Notes: generated by a model not told the origin, from the letters alone. A DNA stretch of 64,000 nt from Lithobates sylvaticus (GCA_028564925.1 CM053026.1:642793967-642857966), one strand, 5' to 3'; positions 21,545 through 33,262 are shown, numbered from the stretch's first letter. Program-made: numbers and translations.

Positions 21545-22454
21545 GGTATTCCTGCACCATGTATATCAGACGCTGGCGATGGTTGCTGGAACCGATCATA
21601 CCTTGGGGCTGCGGACTAAAAAATTGTCTGAACGCATCGGTCAGACGTCCACCTTCCCCACCGCTCCTTCTGCTACTGACCGAAGCCTCAGCAACTCGTC
21701 GCCCAGGACCAGGAGTTTGTAACCTCCCAGTTTCTGGGAACGCGTTGCACAGACCTTTCTGCAAGGCCTCCCTGAGATGTCTCATCCTCTGCTCCCTCTG
21801 CGACGGCAAGATAAGGTCCGCAACCTTACCCTTGTGCCGCGGATCAAGGAGAGTGGCCAGCCAGTAATGGTCCCTCTCCTTGATCCGAAGAACACGAGGA
21901 TCCTTCCGCAGGCTTTGCAGGATCAGGGAGGCCATGCAGCGTAGGTTAGCTGAGGCATTCGGTCCGGAGTCTTCTGGGTCACTGAGGATGACATGATCGC
22001 CAGCCACCTCCTCCCAGCCACGTACAAGTCCACTGGTTTGTTGGGACTGTACATCATCCCTAAAAGACTGCTGCTTCTGATGCTGAGTGCCAGGCTCCAC
22101 CTCCATGCTCACACAATCCTCCTCCTCCTCCTCCTCCTCCTCATCATCCTCTTCCTGTGTGATGGGTGGGACAGAAGGAACACTGTCCGGATAAAGGGGG
22201 CCTTGAGAGGCAAGGAAGTCCTCCTCTTCCTGCCTCTGTTCTGCCTCAAGTGCCCTGTCCATTATCCCACGCAGCGTATGCTCCAACAGGTGGACAAGAG
22301 GGACAGTGTCACTGATGCATGCACTGTCACTGCTCACCATCCTCGTGGCCTCCTCAAATGGTGAGAGGACAGTGCATGCATCCCTGATCATGCTCCACTG
22401 ACGTGGGGAAAAAAACCAAGCTCCCCTGACCCTGTCCTGGTGCCGTAGTCGCAA
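21441..22454 (-). pseudogene. hAT transposase central/C-terminal block
   Basis: This 337-codon stretch contains WSMIRDACTVLSPFEEATRM, an acidic spacer (about residues 90-125, EEEDDEEEEEEEE-like) and YWLATLLDPRHKGKV, a well-conserved hAT feature. It belongs to the RNase-H-like fold and its insertion domain. It is out of frame with both its upstream neighbour (shift near 22440) and its downstream neighbour (near 21530). Confidence 0.85.
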
Positions 22455-22903
22455 AGGTACTCATTGATGGCCCTCTGCTGCGTGTGCAGTCGCTGCAGCA
22501 TGGCCAACGTTGAGTTCCACCTGGTGGGCATGTCACATATTAGGCGGTTCTTGGGCAGGTTCAGCTCCTTTTGCAGCTCAGTCAGCCGAGCACTGGCATT
22601 ATAAGATCGGCGGAAATGCACACAGACTTTCCTGGCCTGCCTCAGGACATCCTGTAAGCCTGGGAACCTGCCCAAGAACCGCTGCACCACCAGGTTGAGG
22701 ACGTGAGCCATGCAGGGCACATGGGTGAGCTGCCCCTGTCGCAGGGCGGAGAGGAGGTTGGTGCCATTGTCAGAAACGACCATTCCTGGCTTAAGCTGAC
22801 GTGGCGTCAACCACCTCTCGGCCTGCCCCTGCAGAGCTGCCAGAACCTCTGGCCCAGTGTGGCTCCTGTCCCCAAACACACCAGCGCAAGCACGGCATGG
22901 CAT
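22388..22903 (-). pseudogene. hAT transposase catalytic core, second Asp
   Basis: The reading contains MVVSDNGTNLLSAL (residues 41-54; D45 is the likely second catalytic aspartate), then VPCMAHVLNLVVQRFL with the CxxH motif at C64/H67 and TRWNSTLAMLQRL. These are standard hAT catalytic-core features in the right order. The block is shifted from the BED-containing frame near 22900. Confidence 0.9.
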
Positions 22904-23841
22904 CTTTTTGCCTGTGTACTTGCGTAGCCCCTTGTACGCCTACGGAGCACCGCTGGTTCCAAGGACAGAGCACTGGAGGAAGAAGAAGAGGAGGGGGTGG
23001 AGGAGAGAGGTGTGTCACAACCAGTAGCAGTAGTAGCGTTTTGGAGGCGTGGTGGCGGAACAACCTCCAACACTACTGCACCTTGTCCTGCATCCCTCCC
23101 AGCTGCCAATAGAGTGACCCAATGGGCCGTGAAAGAAAGGTACCGTCCCTGTCCATGCCTGCTGGACCATGAGTCAGCGGTAATATGCACCTTACCACTG
23201 ACCGCCCTGTCCAGCGAGGCATGGACATTGCCTTCCACATGCCGGTAGAGAGACGGAATCGCCTTCCGTGAGAAAAAGTGGCGTTTGGGAACCTGCCACT
23301 GAGGAACCGCACATTGAACAAACTCATGGAAGGGGGCCGAGTCTACCAACTGAAAAGGCAGCAGTTGAAGTGCTAGCAATTTAGCCAAGCTAGCATTCAA
23401 CCGCTGGGCATGTGGATGGCTGGGAGTGTACTTCTTTCTACGGTCCAGCAGCTGGGGCAGGGAAATTTGCCTGCTGCAATCGGACGTCGGTGTACTGCAA
23501 GTACTTGGTTGTGACACACCTAATTCTACACCTTCAGTCCTCTCAGAGCAGCTTTCAGAGAGGACTGAAGGTGTAGTGGGGATGGAGATCCCAGCTGATG
23601 AGGAGCAAGGAGAGGTCCGCTTAGTTCTTTGGTGTGGGTCTTTTATGTGTGCCTGCCAACGAGCTGCATGGCAGGTCGACATATGTCTGGTCATGCTTGT
23701 GGTGCCCAAGCGGCTGATGTTTTGGCCACGCGAGATACGCTTGAGACAAATATTGCAAATAGCAGTGGTGCGATCTGATGCACTCGTCCCAATAAAATAC
23801 TTTTTTTTTTTTGTAACATGACAAAATGTGTAAAATCTCAA
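22807..23841 (-). pseudogene. hAT transposase N terminus with BED zinc finger
   Basis: The N terminus holds a BED-type finger: C29 and C32 (AICNICLK) with H53 and C57/H58 (TRHMSTCH), used by hAT transposases to bind DNA. Further on, LPFQLVDSAPFHEF and VHITADSWSSRHGQGRYLSF give the first catalytic aspartate at about residue 223. The natural start is likely the first methionine, MRFYTFCHVTKKKKYF. The correct frame is lost near 22900 and the rest of this frame is spurious. Three frameshifts in all argue against a domesticated ZBED gene. Confidence 0.9.
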
Positions 23842-23870
23842 AAAGTATGAATCTTTTTATGAAGGCATTG

Positions 23871-24340
23871 TACATTAAGGTAAAAAGCCCTCTGTGTTCA
23901 GACCCCCCCCCCAGCCATCTTATTTACTTACCTGAGCCTGATCTCTGTCCAGTGTCTGCAGTGGCTCTCTCCTCTCTCTTTTTTCTCGCAGGACACAAAA
24001 GTGGCAGCTAGAGCCATTGGCTCCAGCTGCTGTCAATCACAGCCTGTGAGGGGTGTGGGGTGTGTGTGTGTGTGGGGGAGGGGGGTTGCAGGGCTGAGCC
24101 ACACTGTGTATGTCAATGGACACACAGAGCCTGGCTTAAGTTTGAGCCCGTATGAGTGCTCCCATAGTAAATTGCTTGCTATGGGTCCCGTGGAGAGTCT
24201 CAGAATGGGAAGGGTTCAGGAGTGCCAGCAAAGGACCCTAAAAGAGGAGGATTGGAGCTGCCCTGTGCTAAACCATTGCACAGAACATGTAAGTATAATA
24301 TGCTTGTTATTTAAAAAAAATACCTTTATAATCACTTTAA
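23871..24340. mobile_element. T2-like TTAA MITE, left end lost
   Basis: The right end, CCTTTATAATCACTTTAA, matches the right end of the MITE at 51899 (CCTTTAGAATCACTTTAA). The inner left part ATTAAGGTAAAAAGCC also matches. The extreme left end is missing at the junction with the hAT element. A G/T-rich run at 24050-24085 is internal. Confidence 0.65.
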
Positions 24341-24484
24341 AGGAACGATTTTTTACTTGTTCAACTTTAATTGATCTATAGGAATACAAATTTAAACCAT
24401 GACTTTGCATGGGGTTACCCTGTAATTCCTGCTAGTTGTCTTTAAAAAAAAGCATTATGTACAACATACAGTAAACCATAGAAA
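24341..24484. other. No feature recognised
   Basis: Short A/T-rich spacer between two MITEs. Confidence 0.4.
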
Positions 24485-25223
24485 TTTGTATAAACAAAAG
24501 AAGAGCGCCAATTTTGAAAAAAACACAATATTTTTTACTTTTTGCTATAAATAAATATCCCATTTTTTTTAAAAAACAAAAACATTTTTTTTCTGCAGTT
24601 TAGGCCGATACGTATTCTTCTACATATTTTTGGTAAAAAAAATCGCAATAAGAGTATATTAATTGGTTTGCGCAAAAGTTATAGCATCTACAAAATAGGG
24701 GAAAGATTTATGGCATTTTTTTTTTTACCAGTAATGGCGGCAATCTGCGATTTCGTGACTGCGACATTATGACGGACACATCGGACACTTTTGACACATT
24801 TTTGGGACCATTCACATTTACACAGCGATCGGTACTATAAAATTGCACTGATTACTGTGTAAATGTGACTGTCAGTGAAGGGGTTAACACTAGGGGGCGC
24901 TGCAAGGGTTAATTATGTTCCCTGGGAGTGATTATTACTGTGGGGGGAGGGGACTCACAAGGGGAGGAGACCGATCGGTGTTTCTCTGTACTAAGAACAC
25001 ACCATCGGTCTCCTCTCCTCTGACAGGATGTGGATCTGTGTGTTTACACACACAGATCCATGGTCCTGCTGTGTTCCCGGGCACGTGCACCGGGTCCCGA
25101 GCAACGCCACGGGTGCGCCCCCTAGATGGCCGGGAATGAGCGGATGTCATATGACGTCCGCCCAGGATGGGAGATCCCATCTGCGGGCGTCATATTACTA
25201 TACACCGGTATTGAAGTGGTTAA
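24485..25223. mobile_element. TTAACCACTT-family MITE, left end truncated
   Basis: The right end TTGAAGTGGTTAA is intact (TTAA at 25220-25223). The interior matches other copies: GCGCAAAAGTTATAGCATCT, TTTTTGGGACCATTCACATT, CACTAGGGGGCGCTG and a GTGTGTTTACACACAC palindrome near 25035-25055. The left 150-200 bp are missing. Confidence 0.7.
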
Positions 25224-26458
25224 AGCAGTCACTACAAAAACAGATGATTTCATATTACCTTTTTTGGGCCACTACGCTCTACAGATTTCTCTTTGCCTTT
25301 TTAAATAAGTAGTTCACAGTATTCTCATATTTTGCCATAACTGCGAGTTGGCAGTTTGTTGAAGCTGAAGTCATTCCTCAGTGCAGAAAAAGTTTGCCCA
25401 GGACTGAAAACTCTTCATTATAAATTAATTCAAATTTAAAGTCCTATCTCCCGCTGAGAGTTGTATGACAAATAGCCAATAATAAAGTATTTTGTTCTGT
25501 CTATTTGTTGAATTGTTATAGGAACTCTAAAACACCAAGGCACTAAAGGGAATTTATCCTTCAGAGAGAACAGAAAGTGAGCATTATTTTTATAGCTATG
25601 TAGAATCCCAACAGACTCTATTGAAGTTGTCTGAGATTTATAATAATCTTTTACAGTGTATTTTGCTTTCCTTATATATTTCTTCACCGCTGACACACAC
25701 TTGTGTATCATTACACTAAACAATGTGCTTCTTTACCATTTCTCATCATTTCTCTGATACATGTGGAGCCTTGGGAAATAATTGTCTTTTAGAATTGAAT
25801 TAAAGTCTAGAAATTGGATGTCATCAGAACTGCCCTGAAAAATGTTTAAAGCACAAGCCATTGTAGTTGTCCTGCCTATTTTATACAAGAATTAAAAGGT
25901 TATCTTAGAACATGTACAAGTGCACTTTACTACATAGAAGTTTGCTAACAAAAGATACATGCACTTCATATTGCACATGCTCATGAGGTATAATTTTAAT
26001 TTTCGCTTTTCATTCTTGAGTGAATTAGGAGTCTATGATTATGGTTTTTCTACTGACTTTTCAATTGCTTTAATGGCAAGAAATTGCACCATAGCAGGGA
26101 AATATGGAAATTGCCACTGCTGACTTCTTTAAATGATAGCTGCCTGGCTACCCTTCTGACACAATGGTTTGTTTGGTTTCTGAGCATGGACGAGCCAAAT
26201 GTACCTGGGTTCAGTTTGAAGTGGCTTTGCAGAACACCCCATTGAAGTCAATGAGAGCTGAATGTTAAAATTGAGTACTGGCCATTTTGTTTTTACTAAT
26301 AGGCACAGTCTTGTCAAACAAATGGCATAGCAGACATGTACTAAAGCTGATTTAAAAAAAAACAAAAAAACATTTAGTTTGGTAGGGAGAGGTGATTTTA
26401 ACTAGTTCAGCATTTTGGATGGGCATAATATGACCATGTGGCCATATTTGGTCACTTA
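25224..26458. other. No gene recognised; old hAT-type relic near 26176
   Basis: Mostly A/T-rich. GGACGAGCCAAATGTACCTG with CAGAACACCCCATTGAAGTC at 26188-26252 looks like a decayed end of the TAGGGATGAGCC family. Frames do not encode known domains. Confidence 0.45.
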
Positions 26459-26677
26459 CAGTGAGGGAAAAAGTATTTGATCCCCTGCTGATTTTGTATG
26501 TTTGCCCATTGACAAAGAAATGATCAGTCTATAATTTTAATGGTAGGTTTATTTTAACAGTGAGAGACAGTATAACAACAAAAATATCCAGAAAAACGCA
26601 TTTAAAAAAAATCTATAAATTGATTTGCATTTTAATCAGTGAAATAAGTATTTGACCCCTTCACAAAACATGACTTA

Positions 26678-27106
26678 TGCCCCGTACACACGGTCGGACA
26701 TTCCGACCACAAAATCCATCTGATTTTTTCTGATGGATTTTGTCCGATGGATTTTGTCCGAAACTTGTGTTGCACACAGTCAGACAAAGTTGGCGGAAAA
26801 CCCGATCGTTCGAGGTGACGTAGAACACGTACGACGGGATTACGTAGAGGATAGTAGCCAATAGCTTTCGTCTCCAAATTTCTTCTGAGCATGCGTGGCA
26901 CTTTGTGCGTCGGAATTCTCTACACACAATCGGAAAAAGTCTGCTCGGATTTTGTTGTCGGAAAATTTTAGATCCTGCTCTCAAATTTTTTCCATCGGAA
27001 ATTCCGACGAAAAAAGCCCGCTAGAGCCCACACACGATCGGATTTTCCGACAACATAATCCGATCTGACTTTTTCCATCGGAATATCCGACCGTGTGGAC
27101 TGGGCA
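26678..27106. mobile_element. Harbinger MITE inserted in Tc1, TSD TTA
   Basis: Left end TGCCCCGTACACACGGTCGG and right end CCGACCGTGTGGACTGGGCA are inverted repeats. TTA flanks both sides (26675-26677 and 27107-27109). The intact Tc1 sequence reads ACATGAC-TTA-GTACTTGG, so TTA is the target duplication, as in PIF/Harbinger. The interior repeats GGATTTTGTCCGA and TCGGAAATTCCGA-type motifs and is non-coding. Confidence 0.9.
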
Positions 27107-27966
27107 TTAGTACTTGGTGGCAAAACCCTTGTTGGCAATCACAGAGGTCAGACGTTTCTTGTAGTTGCCCATCAGGTTTGTACACATCTCTGGAGGGATT
27201 TTGTCCCACTCCTCGTTGCAGATGCTCTCCAAACCATTAAGGTTTCGAGGCTGATGTTTGGTAACTTGAACCTTCAGCTTCCTCCACATATTTTCTATGG
27301 GATTAAGGTCTGGAGACTGGCTAGGCCACTACACGACCTTAATGTGCTTCTTTTTGAGCCACTCCTTTGTTGCCTTGGCCGTGTGTTTTGGGTCATTGTC
27401 ATGCTGGAATACCCATCCACGACCCATTTTCAATGACCTGGCTAAAGAAAGGAGATTCTCACCCAAGATTTGATGGTACATGGCCCTGTCCATTGTCCCT
27501 TTGATGCAGTGAAGTTGTCCTGTCCCCTTAGCAAAAAAACACCCCCAAAGCATAATGTTTCTACCTCCACTTTTGATGGTGGGAATCGTGACCTTGGGGT
27601 CATAGGCAGCATTCCTCCTCCTCCAAACATGGCGAGTTGAGTGGATGCCAAAGAGCTCAATATTGGTCTCATCTGACCACAACACTTTCACCCAGTTCTC
27701 CTCTGAATCATTTAGATGTTCATTAGCAAACTTCAAACAGGCCTGTACATGTGCTTTCTTGAGCAGGGGGATCTTGCGGGCGCTGCAGGATTTCAGTCCT
27801 TCATGGCGTAGTGTGTTACCAATTGTTTTCTTGGTGACTATTGTCCCAGCTGCATTGAGATCATTGCCAAGATTCTCCAGTGTAGTTCTGGGCTGATTTC
27901 TCACCGTTCTCATTGAAACTCCACGAGGTGAGATCTTGCATGGAGCCCCAGACTGAGGGAGATTGA
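27107..27966 (-). pseudogene. Tc1 transposase, catalytic part with one stop
   Basis: It encodes the DDE catalytic domain of a Tc1 transposase: [13 protein letters not shown] (first D), [33 protein letters not shown] (second D), then a TAG stop at 27326-27328 after KKKHIKVV. The same frame continues [20 protein letters not shown] (E of DD34E) to [11 protein letters not shown] and TAA at 27107-27109. The usual residue at the TAG is glutamate (LEWPSQS). Upstream the frame stays open to about 27966 ([18 protein letters not shown]) where the element is cut. Apart from truncation and that stop the frame is intact, suggesting fairly recent activity. Confidence 0.9.
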
Positions 27967-27972
27967 CAGTTA

Positions 27973-28390
27973 TTTTGTATTTTGTTATTTTTTATACCCA
28001 CATATATACACTCCGCAATCCTCTCCTGCACGTAATACCTACCACCATACACTCTGTACTCCTCTTCTGCACATAATATCCACCACCATACACACCACAC
28101 CCCTCTTCTGCCTATTCTACCCACCGCCATACACTCCCCACTGTACAGTCCCTATTTAACATTACTGCATTCTGCCCTATGCAAGTCATCTCAGATTCTA
28201 TTAAACCACACCCCCTTTAAGCCACACCCAATATGTATCGCAATTTAAGTCACGGCCACAGCACATTAAGCGAGACACATTTTTCTTTCAGCATTTCCTA
28301 GGGCCCACTTTTTATCTTGCACATGGGCCCACTCATTTCATGATACTCCCCTGATCTGTATATGTAGTAAATCATGCTTGTTATACTCAA
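27973..28390. repeat. Three copies of a ~41-bp tandem unit and flanks
   Basis: At about 28018-28142 a unit of the form CCTCTTCTGCACATAATA with CCACCACCATACAC is repeated three times with divergence. The rest to 28390 shows TTAAGCCACACCC and GGGCCCAC motifs but no gene. Confidence 0.6.
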
Positions 28391-28548
28391 TGGTTCACCC
28401 ATTCCTCTGCTCTGTAGTTGGTGAAGTCCTGCTCCCCCTTCTGTGGGCTCTGGGTCGGCAGTGGAGTCTACTTTTTCTGTACTCCTGATGTGTAGTCTTC
28501 TTGACCTGACCTTGTTAGTATTCATTCTGCCCTGACATATGTTGTGTT
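28391..28548 (+). repeat. Local direct duplication, copy 1
   Basis: A 158-bp block (TGGTTCACCC ... GACATATGTTGTGTT) is repeated at 29256-29412 with scattered differences, including a run shared as TGTACTCCTGATGTGTAGTC. The pair looks like a segmental duplication or two copies of one unidentified repeat. Confidence 0.75.
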
Positions 28549-29255
28549 GTGCTAATCCTCTACACTGTGTAATAAGGCTGATCCTGTCTTCTCTGATCCT
28601 CCCCTTCGTAAACGGTCCCCAATCTATCTGCTGATAGAACAGAGCATTGGGGGCAAACTGCACATAGTCAGATTGGTGTGTATTGCTAGAGAGTGTTTTT
28701 TTTTTCTTGGGAGAGTGCATGTGATCAGCACAGGGCCATTCAGCACTGCCCATGGGCCCTGTAGCCTCATAGGACAATCAGAGGAGATTGAAAACTCCTC
28801 CTAAAGGCTTTAACCAGACACTGATAGAAGTCACGAGACTGCTCTAAAGATGATGAGAAAAGGTATTTATCAGTTTTTATTTACAAAAATAATTGTTCTG
28901 TGCACTGTGGGAGACCATGTATAGTACATGTAGAACCATGGGTTTAGAAACACTTTAAGTGTCCAGTATTACTGGGTGTCTGTGTGTTTGCTCTCAAGCA
29001 GGTTTACATTTTCCAATTACAATGCATTACTTCAAATTAGTAGATTCTGGAGTTAGTACTTTTATGCTCATATGTTTTGATGAAGGAAGGGTTGATCATC
29101 AGTTCAGAGGATCTCAGCACAAGAAAGGTGAGTGTACAAACAAGGTTAATGTTAGGGTTATGGATACAAGTTGAGATATTGGGGCCTTGGTGTAAGATAT
29201 TACGCTCTGAAATTAAAAGCTTATGTGCTTTACCTGCTAGGAGCTTACCTGCAGA
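28549..29255. other. No gene recognised
   Basis: Spacer between the two direct copies. Frames up to 71 codons lack domains; a 159-codon minus-strand frame that spans copy 1 (28298-28777) also lacks a recognisable domain. Confidence 0.45.
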
Positions 29256-29412
29256 TGGTTCACCTATTTGCGTGCTCTGCGGTTGGTGAAATCCTGCTCC
29301 CCTTCTGTGGGCTCTGGGCCGGTAGTGGAGTCTACTTTTTCTGTACTCCTGATGTGTAGTCTTATTGACCTGACCTTTTTAGTATTCATTCTGCCCTGAC
29401 ATATGTTGTGTT
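29256..29412 (+). repeat. Local direct duplication, copy 2
   Basis: Partner of 28391-28548 in the same orientation, about 865 bp away. Confidence 0.75.
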
Positions 29413-29624
29413 ACTGACTGTGTCCCTGCTCCATATTCTGGTTTTGATACTCAGCTCTGGTTACCCACAGCAAAGACTGTTTGGCTTCTCATCTTGACAA
29501 CTACATAGTTCTTGGCTCACCCATACTGGGAATAGGCCTCCTTCATAAAACCAAATAATCCATCACAATCTTCTGGTGTCACCCTAGTACCAGTAGAAAC
29601 ATATGTTGCTGCTGAAAGTTAAGT

Positions 29625-30148
29625 AGCAGTAAAGGGAAAATAATCTGGCGCACAGAGAATATATAGTCCAGTCAGCATTACGTGTCTGTAAGACCATTGA
29701 TAAGGGTTGGGGGTAGTTCAAGATAGTCTCTGATCCATATAGGACGAGATATGGTAAAGGGAAAGTGTCAGAGCACCTGCATCTGCTATTCTCAAAGTTG
29801 GGGGGCCTGTAGAAGAAGCTAGATGCTCTGAGCTTGTTGCCTTCTCATCTGGTCCTCCATCCTTCCAGTGGTGTCACTTCCGGTGTGCGTTCCACACTGG
29901 TTAGCATGGCTTCCTGGGGCTCCTCCAGACTCTTGAGCCGGCCATCTGTCTCTCCCAGCAGTTGGAACCTTTCAGCCTGCAGCCTTTCAGTCCTGCAGGT
30001 CTGATCTAGGAGGAATCTACACTACTTCACTCTGCACCAGATGAGCTTTTTAATTTTATATTCCTTGTGAGTGTTTTTTTATCCATTGCCATTCAAACTT
30101 TTAACTAGGATACTGCACTTAGCTGGTGCTTCCTTCCCTTTGTTCATT
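29625..30148. mobile_element. Unidentified 524-bp insert with 16-bp TSD
   Basis: CTGCTGAAAGTTAAGT occurs exactly at 29609-29624 and 30149-30164, flanking this insert. A 16-bp duplication suggests target-primed retroposition. There is no A tail at either end and no reverse transcriptase, so it may be a truncated Penelope-like or LINE copy, but I cannot name the family. Confidence 0.6.
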
Positions 30149-30164
30149 CTGCTGAAAGTTAAGT

Positions 30165-30903
30165 GTTTCACATCAATGGTCATCTGGTCTTTACAGAGAC
30201 CTGACCTACAGTATTAATATTATTTTGGTTGTATTTGTAGAATCTATATATCTCCTCTCATGTTCTCTTTTAAGGTCAAATGTAGAAATGGTCAGTTTAA
30301 GAAATTAGATTTTTTTTTTCTCTTAGTAAACCAAAATAACTTCCATTACATTATATTAAACATGTTGATGATCTTAAGTAATCATTTAGGATAAAAACAC
30401 TTTAAATGAAATAAAGCATAGTAAATAATGGTAGAATTTGAAAAGACTATTTACATGGAAGATTTTCTATTTCATTGTTGAGTGTATATTACTAAATCCA
30501 TTAAGGGAAAATTAGCTTTTAGATATTGTGTTTTTATAGTACATTATGTCTCCAGAGGCAAGGTTATTATTTGCTGTAGTTCTAGACATGTAATTTTCCT
30601 CAAAATTGCAGCTCATATTTCTTCTGGCACAATCAGAAAATTAGTTAAGAAAATAAAATTAGTTAATGAAATATATTGAAATGATAATCAAATTGTCATT
30701 TTTGATATATAATATTAATATTACAACTAGTTTGCAATGTACATTACAATAGAAGAGAAAACAAAAGTACTTCTCCTTCCCAGCTATAAATCTTATGTGT
30801 TATTACAACAATTTAAAGCTTAATTGGATCCCATAATATATGCCAGATAAACACCAAAATGCAATTGGTCAACAGAAGGTGTTCAAAATGAAAACATGAG
30901 CAT
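30165..30903. other. No gene recognised; A/T-rich
   Basis: Unique-looking A/T-rich sequence without long frames or repeat ends. Confidence 0.5.
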
Positions 30904-30904
30904 A

Positions 30905-31014
<110 letters not shown>

Positions 31015-31050
31015 ATATATATGGATATATATATGTATAGATATTTATAT

Positions 31051-32464
31051 ACACATTTATCTTTGCAAGGTTTTGAAGACCTAATTACAAAGTCCAGATT
31101 TATTTAAAATGGATTCAGTGTATAAATATTAGTTAAAAAGTCATAAAAGCAAAAAGGGCCAATCTACTTACAAAAAATAATTGTTGAATCAATGATAGTC
31201 CTGATTCAATCATCACTGGTCCCAAGTCCATTAAAAGTCTGAGTCAGGGAAATTTAAAATTAGTATGCTGGTGAATCTCCTGGCTTGACCATAACTGTAT
31301 GCCCTTTTCCATTTTATTTCAAATGCGTGAGTGCTATGATTTATTAAAACATGTAAAACACAATGATGAAGGGCATTTCAATTATTTTTTGACACGTGCA
31401 ATAATTTGATTTTATGTGCTGATTTTTTCCCTATACTCATTTCCTTAAAGATACGTTCTTGGGTTTACAGCTAGGAGGATCCCCCACCCTTTTGAAGTAA
31501 TAATAATAATTGTTGAAATCAATTTTTAATTACCATGGGCCAGAGAACAGCAAGAACCCATAAAAGTGTTGAAGGAAATTGAATTAGAGATAAAGTTTTT
31601 ATGAGAGGTCCTAATGTATTTTACCTCGACTAACCTAACAATAAAGGTAGTAGAAGTTACAATGACATCTGGCACAAAACCACATGTACAAATTATGCAG
31701 AGGTAATAAAAGGCAGCTAATTAGCAATGGAAATTACACTACAACATTTTTGAGATGTGTGAAAATTTGCATACAGATACATAATTACATCATTTGCAGC
31801 TGTTGCGTTTTTGTTGTTGTTAAGTCCTTGCATCTTTATTTACAAATATAGATTTTTGTTGCTATGCAAATATGCGGTAAATCTTGCATTTGGACCAGTT
31901 TCTTACTTTACAATTTTTCCCATGTTTGATGACAATATTTGGAACATACCCACACATCAGAATATCTTTTGCATTAGAAGCCCTTTGCGAGTTACAAGTC
32001 CATGGTTAATCATCCATTTAATTTTCTTTGCGTGATTATGGAGTTTATGTACTTAGAAAAGATTTCTGACTTTTCACAGGTTTATTTACAGCATAAAAGT
32101 CTTACCAAATAACTAAAACAAAGAACAGAAGAAGTTCATTGTTTAAATATCCAGCTACACATGCTCTGGATATACTCAGATTGGCCAGAACATATTAATT
32201 TGCAAGTGGCTACAGTATATTTCAATTGCCTATAAAGATTCTTTAAACATTATTAACATCAATGTATCCTGTATGTTCAACAGGATAAATATGTTTTTCC
32301 TATTTTACTCAATGTCATTGTAACCTTTTAATGGCCAGAAGTCATTGAAGCCTAGATATTACACAAAATCTGGCAGTCATTATGCATCATTTCCATCATT
32401 TCCTCAACAATAATGCTATGGCTAATTTTTACACCCAAATAAATGCATTTTTAAAGAATATATA
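31051..32464. other. No gene recognised; A/T-rich
   Basis: No recognisable transposon ends. Frames up to 74 codons are without domains. Possibly host intergenic DNA. Confidence 0.5.
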
Positions 32465-33262
32465 CAGTGCCTTGAAAAAGTATTCATACCCCTTAAAATT
32501 TTCCACAATTTGTCATGTTACAACCAAAAACTTAAATGTATTTTTATAGGGATTGTATGTGATAGACCAACACAAAGTGGCGCATAATTGTGGAGTGGAA
32601 GGAAAATGATAAATGGTTGAAAGATTTTTTACAAATAAATATCTGAAAAGTGTGGTGTGCATTTGTATTCAGCCCCCTTTACTCCCATATCCCTAACTAA
32701 TATCTAGTGGAACCAATTGCCTTCAGAAATCACCCAATTAGTAAAATAGAGTCTATCTGTGTGTAATTGAATCTCAGTATAAATGTTGTGGGAATGCTTT
32801 CCTTTATCAGGGATAGGGAAGTTGGCCAGAAAACCTCTTAGCGTCTGCAAAATACTTGAGACTGGGGTGGAGGTTCATCTTCCAGCAGGACAATGACCCT
32901 AAACATACAGCCAGAGCTACAATGGAATGGCTTAGATCAAAGCATATTCATGTGTTAGAATGGCCCAGTCAAAGTCCAGACCTAAATCCAATTGAGAATC
33001 TGTGGCAAGACTTGAAAACTGCTGTTCACAGATGCTCTCCATCCAATATGACAGAGCTTGAGATATTTTGCAAAGAAGAATGGGAAAAAATGTCACTCTC
33101 TAGATGTGAAAAGCTGGTAGAGACATACCCAAAAAGACTTGTAGCTGTAATTGCATCAAAAAGTGGTTCTACAAAGTATTGGCTCGGGGGGGGGGGGGGT
33201 GTTGAATACAAATGCACGCCACACTTTTCAGATATTTATTTGTTTAAAAATTGGAAAACAGA
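32465..33262 (+). mobile_element. Tc1/mariner element, internally deleted
   Basis: After TA it begins CAGTGCCTTGAAAAAGTATT with GATAGACCAACACAAAGTGG following. The 5' region runs to about 32815. The sequence then jumps to the last third of the transposase gene, so the N-terminal domains and first catalytic Asp are deleted. The right terminal repeat is lost because an L1-like fragment starts at about 33262 (ATTTGTTTAAAAATTGG junction). Confidence 0.85.
32856..33192 (+). pseudogene. Tc1 transposase, C-terminal third
   Basis: The reading [20 protein letters not shown], then [20 protein letters not shown] and ENLW carries the second D and the E of the DD34E triad. It continues through SLSRCEKLVETYPKRLVAVI. 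The frame runs on past the expected stop through a poly-G stretch into the neighbouring L1-like sequence. The N-terminal two thirds are deleted, so it is non-functional. Confidence 0.85.

Larger units (their letters stand above)
18172..23870 (-). mobile_element. Large hAT transposon with satellite arrays
   Basis: The 3' end (left in this window) starts TAGGGATGAGCCGAACACCC. Transposase coding sequence lies at 21257-23841 on the minus strand. Between them is about 3 kb of non-coding DNA including two related tandem arrays (19017-21150). Upstream of the transposase the element is cut off at about 23870, where a T2-like MITE begins, so the 5' terminal repeat and the 8-bp target duplication cannot be checked. 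Non-autonomous relatives sit at 1498 and 16289. A nearly full autonomous-type copy that is now inactive is the best reading. Confidence 0.8.
26459..27972 (-). mobile_element. Tc1 transposon, 5'-truncated, split by a MITE
   Basis: After TA (26457-26458) it begins CAGTGAGGGAAAAAGTATTT, the terminal repeat of a widespread vertebrate Tc1 type, followed by ATTGACAAAGAAATGATCAG. Transposase lies on the minus strand (27107-27966). It stops near 27972, inside the N-terminal coding region, so the DNA-binding domains and the other terminal repeat are gone. A Harbinger MITE sits at 26678-27106. It is incomplete and inactive. Confidence 0.9.

Noticed and set aside
21397-22364. Plus-strand frames of 123-156 codons
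   Set aside because: They overlap the hAT transposase coding strand in antisense and show no domain of their own.
21257-23841. Domesticated ZBED-type host gene
   Set aside because: Three frameshifts, an adjoining terminal repeat and non-autonomous relatives in the same window point to a dead transposon.
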